A DNA stretch of 44,409 nucleotides. Source: Symbiodinium natans. Lineage: Eukaryota; Sar; Dinophyceae; Suessiales; Symbiodiniaceae. How positions within the stretch are numbered: the first letter of the stretch is position 1; each line of letters opens with the position of its first letter. The stretch covers positions 1 through 44,409 of the forward strand of contig CAJNDS010000590.1 of the NCBI GenBank assembly GCA_905221605.1, given 5' to 3'. Below, in pieces: positions 1-12,100 of this stretch. The notes beneath the pieces are model-generated. The model worked only from the letters and a program-made list of their open reading frames with translations, had not been told where the DNA came from and did not search any database. The translations under genes and the position numbers were made by a program.

Positions 1-76
1 ACAAAGAAAACCATGTGACTATCCTAAGTCCGAAGGGTTGGCGATCCCATGACCTGCCTGTGAGGTCCTCATGCAG

Positions 77-100
77 ATAGCGAAGCTGGTGGTGATTCTT
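77..100 (+). CDS. channel exon 1: start of S5
   Basis: Acceptor atgcag, donor CTT|gcagcg (GC type). Eight codons, IAKLVVIL, phase 0 to 0. Joined to exon 2 it makes a single continuous hydrophobic S5. An alternative GT donor at 119 would add AAWRSW, which breaks the helix, so the GC donor is preferred. It is not the true first exon of the gene, because no start codon or S1 to S4 is seen. Confidence 0.6.
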
Positions 101-3100
101 GCAGCGTGGCGGAGCTGGGTAGGATGCACGCCTGGGGTTTAGGGTTTAGGGTTTAGGGTCTGGGACAGCCTAGGACTCTCGTAGTGCCTAAGGGTGCGAT
201 GATATGCTTACTTATAGTTGCATGTATTTGTATGCATATAGACAAAACAATATATATATATATATATTATACACATAAATCTACATAAATAAGTAGTAAG
301 CAAATGAATAAATAGATAGATATACATATATATATATATGTAAGGTGTATAAATGGCACCTAGCACGTGCGACAACGAGCCTCTGCTCGAACCATTCCAC
401 TGCAGCTCTGAGCATGCATACAAGGCATCGGAGAAGAATGGTATATATGTATATATGGTAGCATATATACTACATATGATCTAGTTGATCATCTAACTTA
501 GCTTCAACATCCTTCCCTCAGGATCCACCTTGAGTTGGTTTCCAGTAAACTCATATAGTCATCCTATCTTATAGCTAAAAAAAGTGGATCTTTGGGGGGG
601 TAGCATATATGTATATTTATGTATATACACATGTACACCCTTTGCGTACGTCAAGCCCTAAACACGAAACCCCGACAGGCGAGGTATCAGGATGCAGCTG
701 CAAGAGTTTTCTTTGGGTAGTCCTGCCCTAAACCCGAAACCATCTAAACCCTAACCCTGAACCCTAAACCCGAGACCCGAAATCGCTGAGGTAGTCACCT
801 GCCACTTCCTGGCTTGCTTTTGGTGGGCTGTCGGTACAAACGGCACGGAGACGGTGACCTGGGTGAAGGCCTCCTAAGGAAGAGTTGGGGTTTAGGGTTT
901 AGGGTTGAGTGTTTAGGGTTTAAGGTTCAGGGGTTTACTGTTAAGATTTAGGGGTCTAGGCTTTACGGTTTTAAGTATCCCAGTGAAAAACCGACAGTGC
1001 AGGATGGGATCCAGGGTTTAGGGTTTAGAGTCTCCCAAGCCTCACACCGCTGAACTTTGTCGAATCAACGATCTTGGACGTTTTGGGTGGGCCGCCCTAA
1101 AACCCTCGGACCCCTCATCCCTCAACCCCTAAACCCCCAAAATTTGCCCTAAACCCCCAAACCCACAAACCCCCCAAACCCTCAATGGTACCTGCGTGTG
1201 AAAAAAAAGTCGAGACCCGGTAGCATTGCAGGATCTGGACTCTTGGGGGGATTTTGGCTTTCTTGGAGGTTCATTGGTACTTGTAGGTAGGGTCTCAAGT
1301 ATGGCAACTGTATGTATAGCCTTATTTATGGCACTTCCAGCCCTACACCTACTATCCATGAACCCCGCAAGTAGCGTCAAAAAGAGGCCAGGTGATCTGA
1401 ACCATGGGAAAATCGCTGCACGACGCCTTGTTGCCAGAATTTCACTGGACATGATCCACCCAGCCGTTAACCCTCTAAGCCCTCCAAAACCCGAAAGCTA
1501 GAAGCCCCTAAGCCTTAAACCCTATAGCCCTAAGCCCTAAACCCTAACCTCCCCAAGCCCCTAAACCGCTAAAACTCAAAAACGCAGGCCGGTGGCTACG
1601 AGGACTTCCCTCTCGACTCGTCCTACCTGGTCTGCCTCTACTGGGCCATCTCCTTGCTGGGCAGCCCAGACTGTGGTTCAGGGACGGTTTGGGGTTTGGG
1701 GTTTGGGGTTTAGGGTTTAGGGTTTAGGGTTTAGGGTTTAGGGTTTAGGGTTTAGGGTTTAGGGTTTTACTGTAGGGTCGAGCCGTTAGGGTTTAGAGCG
1801 TAACTCGACTTTAACCGGAAGAGGCAACAGAGCCTTTTTGGATGAGGGCTTGTGGTTGAAAATTGGAGTGGTTCGTGCGAAGTGAAATTCCCATGGGCTT
1901 CGTGAATAGCCAAAACCGTAAACCCTAGACCCTCAACCCTACACCCCCTAAGCTCTACACCCTGAACCCCCTAAACCCTAAACCCTACACTCTACACACG
2001 ACTTCTCAGCTTCCTGCGGCCAGGTTCTCCGGTGGAGCTCACAGCATCTACCCAGAAACGCAGGGCGAGAGGTTCTATGGCGCCACTCGGCTAGAGCTCC
2101 CGAGACCCTAAACCCGTGAGTGAGGGCTTAATGAGGCCTTTGAATCTTCATAATTCACCCGCCAGTTTGAGGTTATTCCAGGGAGTCATTGGGCCCATCC
2201 AGATCTGTGCGATAGCATAGGTTGGGACATGTCAAGAAATCTTGAGGGTTGTGGGTTTAGGGTTTAGGGCTTAGGGTAGAAAAACCCTAAACCCTAAACC
2301 CTAAATCCTAAATCCTAAACCCTAAACCCTGATCCCTTTTCTGGTTTAGGGTGTAAGGGTTACCCCAAAACCCTAAGCCCAAAATCCGGACAGCCACGGC
2401 ATGTTTCAGTGACGAAAGCGGTCGTCGAAAAAGCTGTGTTCTGGCAGCTGACAGTCTTGTTCGGTGACTGAAGAAGCTTGGGGGTTACCGAAGAGTTAAA
2501 ATCATATACCTATTCATATATATGTATATATATATATATATATAATATGTTGCATTTATACATTGTATAGAAGTATGTATATTTGCATACAGTAAATATT
2601 GTTATGAATTTAGTGTTATATATATATATATTCTTGCATAGCGTAGCATCCCTCTAGCTCGTAATCCAGAAGCTTTACATGAAACCCCAAATCTCGAGAC
2701 CTCTCTCAAGAGCCAGGTTGCCTCTGGCCTACTCAGCTTCGTGATGATGCTGGTGCGGGAGGGAGGAAGGGGCGGGGTGGGAAGGAAAGCATGGCTAATC
2801 ATTAGAGGGTTTCGGGGTCGGGGTTCAGTTTGTTTGCAAAGAGTTCCCTCGGCTGGTTTTATGTCCCAGGAGCTGCAGCAATCTTAGTTGTCTCAACCTT
2901 CTAAACAGTGTTTAGGGTAACGCTGTCTCGGGGTTTGGGGATTTGTTTGGGGTTTGGAGTTTGGGGTGCTGTTTTTTTTTTTTGGAGGGGGGGGGGTGCG
3001 GGAGGGGTGGGGGGGGTGGGGTGGGGGGGGGGTGGGGGTGTGGGGGGGGCGTGGGGTTGAAGGTTCAGGGTTCGGGGCGCGGTGAGAAACTTGAACCTTT

Positions 3101-6100
3101 AACCCGAGACCCTAAACCCTAAACCCAATCCCCAAACCCAGGTCACCCTGCCCTAACAAAACCGTGAAACCCTGGCGGCCTAGCTCCGCCCCTAACTATT
3201 TTTTCTGCGGGTTGGGGAAGGACCAACCCCAAACCCCAAACCCTAAACCCTAAACTACTGAAAACTCAAAATACCCTAAACCCCAAACCCCAAACCCCAA
3301 ACCCTAAACCCTAAACCCTAAACTACTGAAAACCCTAAAATACCCTAAACCCCAAACCCCAAACCCAGGTCATGTTTGGAACTCTGACTTCCGGCCTGAC
3401 CCAACGGCACATCATCGAGCCTCAGAAGCACTTTTTGGTGGGTTTAGGGTTTAGGGTTTAGGGCTTAGGGCTTAGGGCTTAGGGCTTAGGGTTTAGGGTT
3501 TAGGGTTTAGGGTTTAGGGCTATTTCGGGCCTTTTTGTTTATAGGGCTTAGGGGGTCAAGGCCTTGTGGTTGAGGGTCTGGTGCCGGAAGGTTTTGATTG
3601 TGGTTCAAAATGGTGGGGGGCTTAGGGTCTGTGTAGGTCTTTCACAAGGTTGAAGGTTTTGGATACAGCGCTTGCATGGGGCGCTTGTGGTTTTTGTAGT
3701 GCCTGTATAGGGTCCCTAAACTTTTTAAGCCCTAAACCCTAGACCCCGCACCGCTTGTGTGAGTAAACCCTAAACCCTAAGCCCTAAGCCCTAAACCCTA
3801 AACCCTAAACCCTAAACCCTAAACCCTAAACCCTAAACCCTAAACCCTAAACCCTAAACCCTAAACCCGAAGCGGTTCGCAACAGGACGGCAGCGGCCAA
3901 CGCCAGCTGGCAACTTTGAAATTGTACTTGCTCCCTGATCTGCCAAGCTAAGGGTTTGAGGGTTTCAGGGTTTCAGGGTTTCAGGGTTTCAGGGTTTAGG
4001 GTTTAGGTTTCAGGGTTTTCGGTTTTTTTTGGGGGGTTTTAGGGTTCCGGTTGTAGGGGTTTAGGGTTTTGAGTGTTTTGAGGGTTTTAGAGCTTAGGGT
4101 TTCACGGTTTGAGGGCTTAGGGGTTTAAGGGCCTCAAGGGTTTTAAGGTTCTTTAGGGCTTGTAGGGTTGTTTAGGGTGTTACAGGGTTTTTAGGTTTTT
4201 TAGGGTTCGATGTTTGTTTTTCTCAGGGTTTGAGGGTTGTAGGGTTTCAGGGTTGGGGTTAGGGTCTAGGGTTTAAGGTCGCGCTCTTGGGGTTTCATGT
4301 TTTAGGGTTTAGGTTTGGGGTCCGGGGTTTGAGGTTTCAGGCTGAGGGTTTAAGGGTTTAGGGTTTAGGGTTTAGAGTTTCGGGTTTAGGGTTTAGGGTT
4401 TAGAGTTTCAGGTTTCGGATGGGGGCCCTAAGGCCGAAGCCCACAGCCTTAACTAGCAAACCCTGAACGGTAAACCCGGAAGCCTGAACTAAACCGAGAC
4501 CCTTGCATGGGCTTGGGCTTTCGGGGTTTGGGGTGGTTTGGGTCTTGGGGTTTAGGGTTTAGGGCTTAGGGTTAACACGATTGAACCCTTGTAACCTTAA
4601 GAGGTGCACAGCAACACCCTGAATCCTAACCCTACACCCTAAACCCTAAACCCTAAACCCTAAACCCTAAACCCTAAACCCTAAACCCTAAACCCTAAAC
4701 CCTAAACCCTAAACCCTAAACCCTAAACCCTAAACCCTAAACCCTAAACCCTAAACCCTAAACCCTAAACCCTAACTCCTAAACCCTAAACCCTAAACCC
4801 TAAACCCTAAACCCTAAACCCTAAACCCTAAACCCTAAACCCTAAACCCTAAACCCTAAACCCAAACCCTAAACCCTAAACCCTAAACCCTCTCTTTCTG
4901 TTTCGGGGCCAGACCCCTTGTAAACCCCCCTATGCCCCCCCCAAGCCACAAGGGGACCCTTCTTCTACCTAGAGGTTACAAGGCTAGGGTGGGTGAGCAT
5001 CGGATAGGGTTTCGGGCTTAGGGGTTTAGGGTTTCGGGTTTAGGGTTTAGGGTTTAGGGTTTAGGGTCTTCCGTCTCTTGCCCAGTTTCGCACATGGGAC
5101 ACGCACGGAACTTACGGGGTTTACAAGTCAACGAATTCGCCTTCCCGTGCCCTTTCACACATCCATTACGCCCAGTCTTGAGTTGACACGTTAATGACTT
5201 CTTTAGTCTCCGAATAAGCCACCTGTCTGGCTTGGCTGAAGAAGACTCAACTGGACCTTGAACCCCAACCTTAAACCACACAATATACGTAGGGGCCTTA
5301 AAAATTAGAACAGGGGTTTGGGGGGCGGGGGTTGTTATAGTAAAATTGTAAAGTGATTATGAGGGAATACTACGATCGAGTACTTATTCCGACCCCCATA
5401 GTATGGCGCACCAGGCGCCAGAACAACTTGCCGAAGAACCTCATGAAGCGACTTCTCCGGAATGCCAAGCATGCGTCTGGGACGCCAGTTCATGTTCACG
5501 TACCAAACCGCCTCCCTGCCCCACACTGGCAGCTCAAACTTCGCTTCTTTTTATGCTTGAAGAAGATGAAGCCCTACACCCTAAACCCTAAACCCTAAAC
5601 CCTAAACCCTGAAGGTTGAGGAGTTTTGCGGCATAGGACTACTACCCGTCCACTTCCGCAGAGTCTCTTCAACTCTCTTCCCTGCCTCACCAATTTGGTC
5701 GAGTCTCCCCCCGTAACCCTAAACCCTAAACCCTAAACCCTAGAACCCTTTAACCCGCAATCTCAAGCCCAGGCCTGCCCTTTCTGGTTCAGAGTAGGTG
5801 GTTGTTAAGTGAGTTAGGAAAGGATGGTTCACTTTTGCAGACAGGGAAACCCTTAACCCTTAACCCTAAACCCACATCCTAGACCTTAAACCCTATTAGA
5901 AACCCACTGAAGGACTCGTTGGTGAACCCCCCCCCCCCCCCACCGGCACAAAGCTCCAGGCCATCTCCGGCGATCTTAGCGCCGACGCTGTGCAGCTTCT
6001 GACGGCACCTAGGCATTCTACAGATCTCCAGGGTTTAGGGTTTGGGGTTTCGGGTTTTCGGTGAACAGGCGCATGTAAAGGGATCTTAGTTAGTAGCAGC

Positions 6101-9100
6101 CGTTTGTCGTAGCCGTTGTGGTGGTGGAGGTCGCGATCTTGGTGGTAGGTGGTGGCAGGCGGCAGGTGGGAAGCGGCAGTTGGTAGGCAGAAGGTATTTA
6201 GGGTTTAGGGTTTAGGGTTTAGGGTAGTATGCAGAAGGTAGCAGGAACCATTGCCATTACTTGCCTATCAAGGTGTTATTGTTGTGTTTATTGCTCTTAG
6301 TTGTGGTTCATGGGACCCAGAAAGAGCCCTACCCTATACTACTAGAATCCCTATTAAGACATATGAGCCCTAAACCCTAAACTCTATACCCTAAACCCTC
6401 TTAGGGATTCACATCGTCCCCAAACGGTTGGGGGCTTCGGGTTTCCGGCCCAGAGGTGATCTCAGAGCCTCTCAAGATTCAGATGCACTTCGAGATGTAC
6501 TCGCGCAACTCGGTTCTCAGCGGAGCCGGTGCTAGCGTCAAGTGTGGCCGAGGGGGACCCTAAACCCTAAACCCTAAACCCTAAACCCTAAACCCTAAAC
6601 CCTAAACCCTAAACCCTAAACCCTAAACCCTAAACCCTAAACCCTAAACCCTAAACGGCCCTAAACCCTAAACCCTAAACCGCAGCAAGGGGGAAAGGAT
6701 GGGGGAATTCAGGGCTTAGAGTGGAAGCTCTTCATCAATCGGCCTCTGGTCTAGGCCGAAACCTAAGTTGGAGGCTTGATCCTCAACCCTGCAGAACCTC
6801 GGACCTCAGCAGCAAGCTGAAGATGCCCCTAAACCCTAAACCCCAAACCCCAAACCCCAAACCCCAAACCCCAAACCCCAAACCCCAAACCCCAAACCCC
6901 AAACCCTAAACCCTAAACCCTAAACCACCGCAGACCCCGAACACCAGGGATGCCTGTTTCAGGCATTTTGCAGCACCACCCCTTCTTCCGGGATCTGCTC
7001 TCGGAAGGCAACGTGCTCGTGCGCCAGATCTGCCACCAGGTCCTGGCTCGCAGGGTTTTTAGGGTTTTTAGGGTTTTTAAGGGTTTTTAAGGGTTTTTAG
7101 GTTTTGTTTAAGTTTTTGTTTGGTTTTTAAGGGTTTTTCGGGATTTTAGGGCTTTGGGGGGCCGATGGGGTCATAAGCTTGCAGGATCTTTAATTGCCTC
7201 ACTCAAAGGTTTTAGGGTTTTCGTTTCTATGGTTTGACTCCGGGGGTTTAATGTCGTAATCTGTTTTTGTAATCCTTCCCCAAAACGAGTTCAAGACGGA
7301 GTAGTAGCCTAGCGTCGTTGACCCCCGCCGGAGTCATTTTTTGGAAACTTTCTTGGGGGAAGGGTCAAGTTTGTTAGCGGCGGGACGGGTTCTGAGTGTT
7401 GGGCTGCAGCTTTGAAGGCTGGAGTTCGTTCAATAGAGCGACATGTGGCCGAAACTCAATTAAGAAACGTGAGATTCCTTGTGCCTCAATGAGAAACCAG
7501 CTCGGAAAAAACTCGCTCGTCCCCCCCCTCCCGCGCCCATTATAAGTTCTGAAACTTAAAGCCTTCAGCCTGCATCTGAAACCTTCCAGCTTTGAGAATT
7601 CAACCCTTCAAAGGCTACAGCCCCGAGGTCTGACACCCCAGGTCCACATTCTACCAACCAAATCTCAACATTGTCGACGAAGTTGAAGTAAGGAAAAGAG
7701 CTACTTACAACTGCGGATGTGGATCCATGGGTCCCTTTCGGAGGGAAATCTGTTTAGGTGTCGTTTCCGAAGCGTCCAAGACTACCCGCTGCGTGTTTGC
7801 CACTGTCCTTCGCATCGTGGATTCTACCGCATGCCCTGAGCCATGTAGCTACAGGTTCAGGGGTTTTCAGGCTTACCTTGAAAACCAAATGAACCCTAAA
7901 AGTGGGGTCCAATGCTCTATACGCCTATGATTAGCTCCTATTGAGGTATATGAACTATAAACTTTTAGGGTTCATTTCGTCCCCAAGGTAGGGTCAACTA
8001 AGGGTGAGGGTCGGGCTGATCTTTGATCCCAAAGTCATGATCCAGCAACCTTCTCTGTGACCCACAGGCTATGAGCATGCTGCTCCTCGCCAGCGGCGAT
8101 GCTGTTTTTGAGGCGCAGTAGGACCTTCTTGTCCTTGGCCTTTAGAACCCCAAGTACACTGAACGTAACCAGCCCTCTCATCCTCCTCTTACCCAAACCG
8201 AAGTTGATACCTCAACCGCCAACCCTGCAAAAGTGTTGTGCGCTGAGGATGTACGGCCCAAAAGGCCCTTAACCTCTAAAGCCCACAACCAGCTAAGGCA
8301 CCCTCAAGCACCCCGAACCATCCCTACCCTCAAAATCCCCAATTCATCCGAGTAAAAAGTGGCTTGAAGGTTCATGGGTACTTCGTATGTTAAATAAGTA
8401 CGGTAAGATAGTTGTTAGCCAAATCCTTGAAGTGGAACCTTAAATTGGGGGGGTCATTCACACTATGCTACGAGAAGGTATATGAACCATGATGTCTTTT
8501 ATCATCTGAGATTTGAGACGGCTTGTGATTCGGCGAAGTGTTGACCTTCCGACCCTAAACCCTAAACCCGACATCCTATATTTAAACCCTATCAACCCTA
8601 CTATCAACCGTATCAACCCCATAAACCCTATAAACCGGGTAAATCCTTTAGAGTTTAGGGTTCGGGTTGGGGCTCCCGGACCTTGGGGTCTGCAGGTTTA
8701 GGATTTGGGGTTTAGCAAGCAGTGGTGTACCTCAAACACGCACCATCTAAAGCAACCCTTCCGGCCCGACGCCCAGCTCAACCCACGAGGCTTGTGGGCC
8801 CAAGGGCCAGACTACGTCAAGGGTTTAGGATGTAGGGTTTAGGGTCTAGGGTCAAAAGGGTTGGTTTAGGGTTTAGGGGTACCCAAACCTGACATCTAAA
8901 CCCTTGTAAACCCCAAACCCTAATCCCTTGGACAACCCCTATAAACACCTACCCTTAGAAACCCTAAACTCCAAACCCCCCCCCCCCCTCCCCCCCCGGG
9001 ACCCTAAACCCTAAACCCGAAACCCGAAACCACAAACCCGAAACCACCACCCTCACCTCCCTTAAGGGCCTTGCAATCATCGACCCCATGCAGGTGGACG

Positions 9101-12100
9101 AGGAGCCACATGACCCGAAGATGCCACCTGACAAGCACTGGACGTTGGGTCAGGGGTTTAGGGTTTAGGGTTTAGGGCTTAGGGCTTAGGGCTTGGGGTT
9201 TAGGGTCTAGGATGTGGGGTTTAGGATTTGTGGTTTAGGGTTTACGGTTTGGGGTTTGGGGTTTAGGGTTTTCCAAATCATGGGCCCTTATTTACTTGGG
9301 TGGACATGTCTTGGGTTCAGGGCCGGCGAGACCCTGAGCCCTACAACCCGAAACTAAAACCCGAAACCCTTGAACCCCTGAACTCTTAAACCCGAAGCCC
9401 CGAGCCCTCCTAACCCTTGGGATGTTCCCTCTTATACTAACAGTCCTTAATAGGGACTACAGTGCCCCTTATTGCATCACTATTATTACGGACTGCTATA
9501 CGGACTGTAGTATAAGGGGGAACATCCCAAGCGTTTCTAAACCCTAAACCCTAAACGTTTTAAAGCCCCAAACCCCGGACAGTAAACCCTAAACCCTAAA
9601 CCCTAAACCCTAAACCCTAAACCCTAAACCCTAAACCCTAAACCCTAAACCCTAAACCCTAAACCCGAGGTACTTTTGCGTGTCCGGGACCCTGGAGTAC
9701 ATCGACGCCTACGGCGAGGCTTGGAACCACAAAAAATGGGAAGTTTTGGGCTAAGGGCCTCAGGGTTTAGGGTTTAGGGTTTATTTAGGGTTAGGGTTGA
9801 GGGTTGAGGGTTTAGGGTTTAGGGTTTAGGGTTTATGCTGGGTTGAGGGTTTAGGCTTCAGGCTTTAGGCTTGAGGATATGGATGTGGGCCCTAGAATTC
9901 GAGGGTTCAGGATGTAGACCTGATCTGGGTTCAGGTGGAGATTGCGTTTCGGATGCGGATGAACACCCTCAACCCCAAACCCGAACCCCCAAACCCTAAA
10001 CCCTAGCCCTAAACCCTAAACCCCCTGAGGTGGGAGAGGCGGGGGGAGGGCTTCTGTGACGTTGTTTGCTGTAGGAGGTTGCCCTCAGCCTTCAACCTCT
10101 TGGGGCCTCCATTGCTTGGAGGTTCGCGGTTACTTAAACGTAGAGTTGAGGGAGAAGGGTTGAGGGTTTAGGGTGTAGGGCTTAGGGTTTAGGGTTTAGG
10201 GTTTAGGCTACTTGCAAGTAGGGTGATTAGTATGGTCGCGAAAGTTATAACCTTCTTCCATGTACTTATAGCCCTACTTACAACCCATGAACCTCCAAGT
10301 AGGCCTGGAGGGGAATTGGCTTGAAAGGCCTGCCAACCCACCGGAAGCTTCCGCCACACTTGCAGGACTGGTCCAGAGGTTCCCCCCCCCCCCCGCCCCC
10401 TCCCAAGAATATCCAGCGGACAACAGCACTTGTAACCCATGTGAAACCACAACCTTACTAGTTGCTGCTTAAGAACCCCCCTCAAAAAAAATGCACCTAT
10501 TCTCCCTACTAAGGGACCCTTAGTACCCGGTACTGTAGGAATTCTTATCTTTGATTTTTTGGGCGGTTCTTAAGCAAATAGTAGAACCCGGCAGGCCCGA
10601 AGCCGAACCCCCGCCCCCACCAAGACACCCCGCCCGCCCTCAGACCATACCAGTGTCCGAACGGGGCTACATCGCCGAGGCACGCAAGCCTCCGTTTTAG
10701 GATCGTGGGTTCCAGGGTTTGGGTGGCCTAGAGTCCTCTGGTTCTGAGTCGACTGCTAGATGCTGCAGATGGGGCTCATGTAGGCAGATGAACATTCGCC
10801 GCAATTCACGGTGCGCTTGAACGATTTCCAGGTCCGGTGCCCCCGAGAGGCTTAGGCTTAGGGTTGAGAAACCTAAGGCCCAATACCCTACAGGGTTTAG
10901 GGTTTAGGGTTTGGGGCACAGAAACAAGTAAGGTTTGTTTCACAAGCGTATGGCGTGCCTCATGTGGTGCCCTCCTGGCCTAATCCTAAACCTTGAGCAG
11001 ACCTAAACTAGCTTCAGGATCAGGTCTTAGGTCTTAGGTCTTGGGTCTGGGTCTTGGGTCTTGGGTCTTGGGTCTTAGGTCTTAGGGCTTAGGGCTGAGG
11101 GCTTAAGTTTAGGGTTTAGGGTTTAGGGTTTAGGGTTCAGGGTCGATTACAGGGTTTAGGGTTTAGGGTCCAGGGATTGGGGGTCCTGAAAAAGAGGGTT
11201 CTGGCATGTTTGGGGCATACAGGGGATTCCCCTATAGGACTTAGGGTTCAGGGTTTAGGGTTTAGGGTTTGCATGTTGGGGTTTCCCGAAATTAGGGTCG
11301 ATAGGGTTTAGGGTTTATAGAGAAACCCACCCGCATCTCTCGATGGTGCTGGTTTGCGTGTCTGCAATGGCCAAGGCACTGGACATCTTGCCAGGATTCT
11401 GAGAACAGTCGGGCGCATGTTGATTAGGGCTAAACCCTACAACGCCTAAACCCCATGCGTTTTTGGGGATCGGCTTGAGAACCCCGAGCCTCAGCCGCAG
11501 AGCAGGCGGTACTTTGGACGCGCTGGCGACATCGCGGAGCCTCGCCTAGACTGCGGAAGGTTTGGGGTTTAGGGTTTAGGGTTTATAGGGCTTAGGGCTT
11601 GATCTAGGGTTTAGGGGCGAGGGGTAGGCCCCGACAGGGACGGCAGCTCTTCAAGTTATTCCCTTGTTTTGGTGTCGTTCTTCCCCCTGAACCCTAAACC
11701 CCCCCATGTCTTAGGCACGCTCTGCGCCACGAGCGATGCTAAGCTGGCTGCAATGGATGCCACGGGCTTTCAGGACACGGGTTTAGGGTTTAGGGTTTAG
11801 GGTTTAGGGTTTAGGGTTTAGGGTTTAGGGTTTAGGGTTTAGGGTTTAGGGTTTAGGGTGTACTCTTTTGGGGTTCCTGCAATAGGGATTGTACATTTTT
11901 TGGGGGGTGTATTAAGGTCCCCCCCCCCCCCCCCTATTTGGGGAAATGCCCACATCGGGTGTTTTGTAGGAGTCTACGGCTACGGGTACTTGAAAACAAT
12001 TGGGGGATGCCCTTGTACTAGGAGTTCCTTATAACGAGGCATGCTTTTTTTTTTGGGGGGGGGGGGGGGGGGTTCATACACACCTACAACGTCGATTCTC

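Larger units (their letters stand above)
9719..10643 (+). other. intron 14
   Basis: TTTAGGG units at about 9,764-9,845 are followed by CCCTAAA at about 9,988-10,023. A family 2 hairpin spans about 10,115-10,302 with a TTTAGGG run (about 10,163-10,206) inside it. A family 5 hairpin is at 10,457-10,584. No coding evidence was seen. Confidence 0.55.

Noticed and set aside
2410-2463. Possible exon reading TKAVVEKAVFWQLTVLF in intron 5
   Set aside because: Exons 5 and 6 join directly into a proper S6 in phase; including this would break phase and the helix.
5662-5712. Possible exon after ttccgcag in intron 8
   Set aside because: Exons 8 and 9 join in phase and match the family without it.
6721-6909. 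Frames ending in repeated NPKPQTPNPKP (also at 18,412)
   Set aside because: Direct translation of CCCCAAA/CCCTAAA repeats.
11345-11395. Open stretch reading VLVCVSAMAKALDIL
   Set aside because: It lies before exon 16 in an order that does not match the CNBD and needs no splice site seen.
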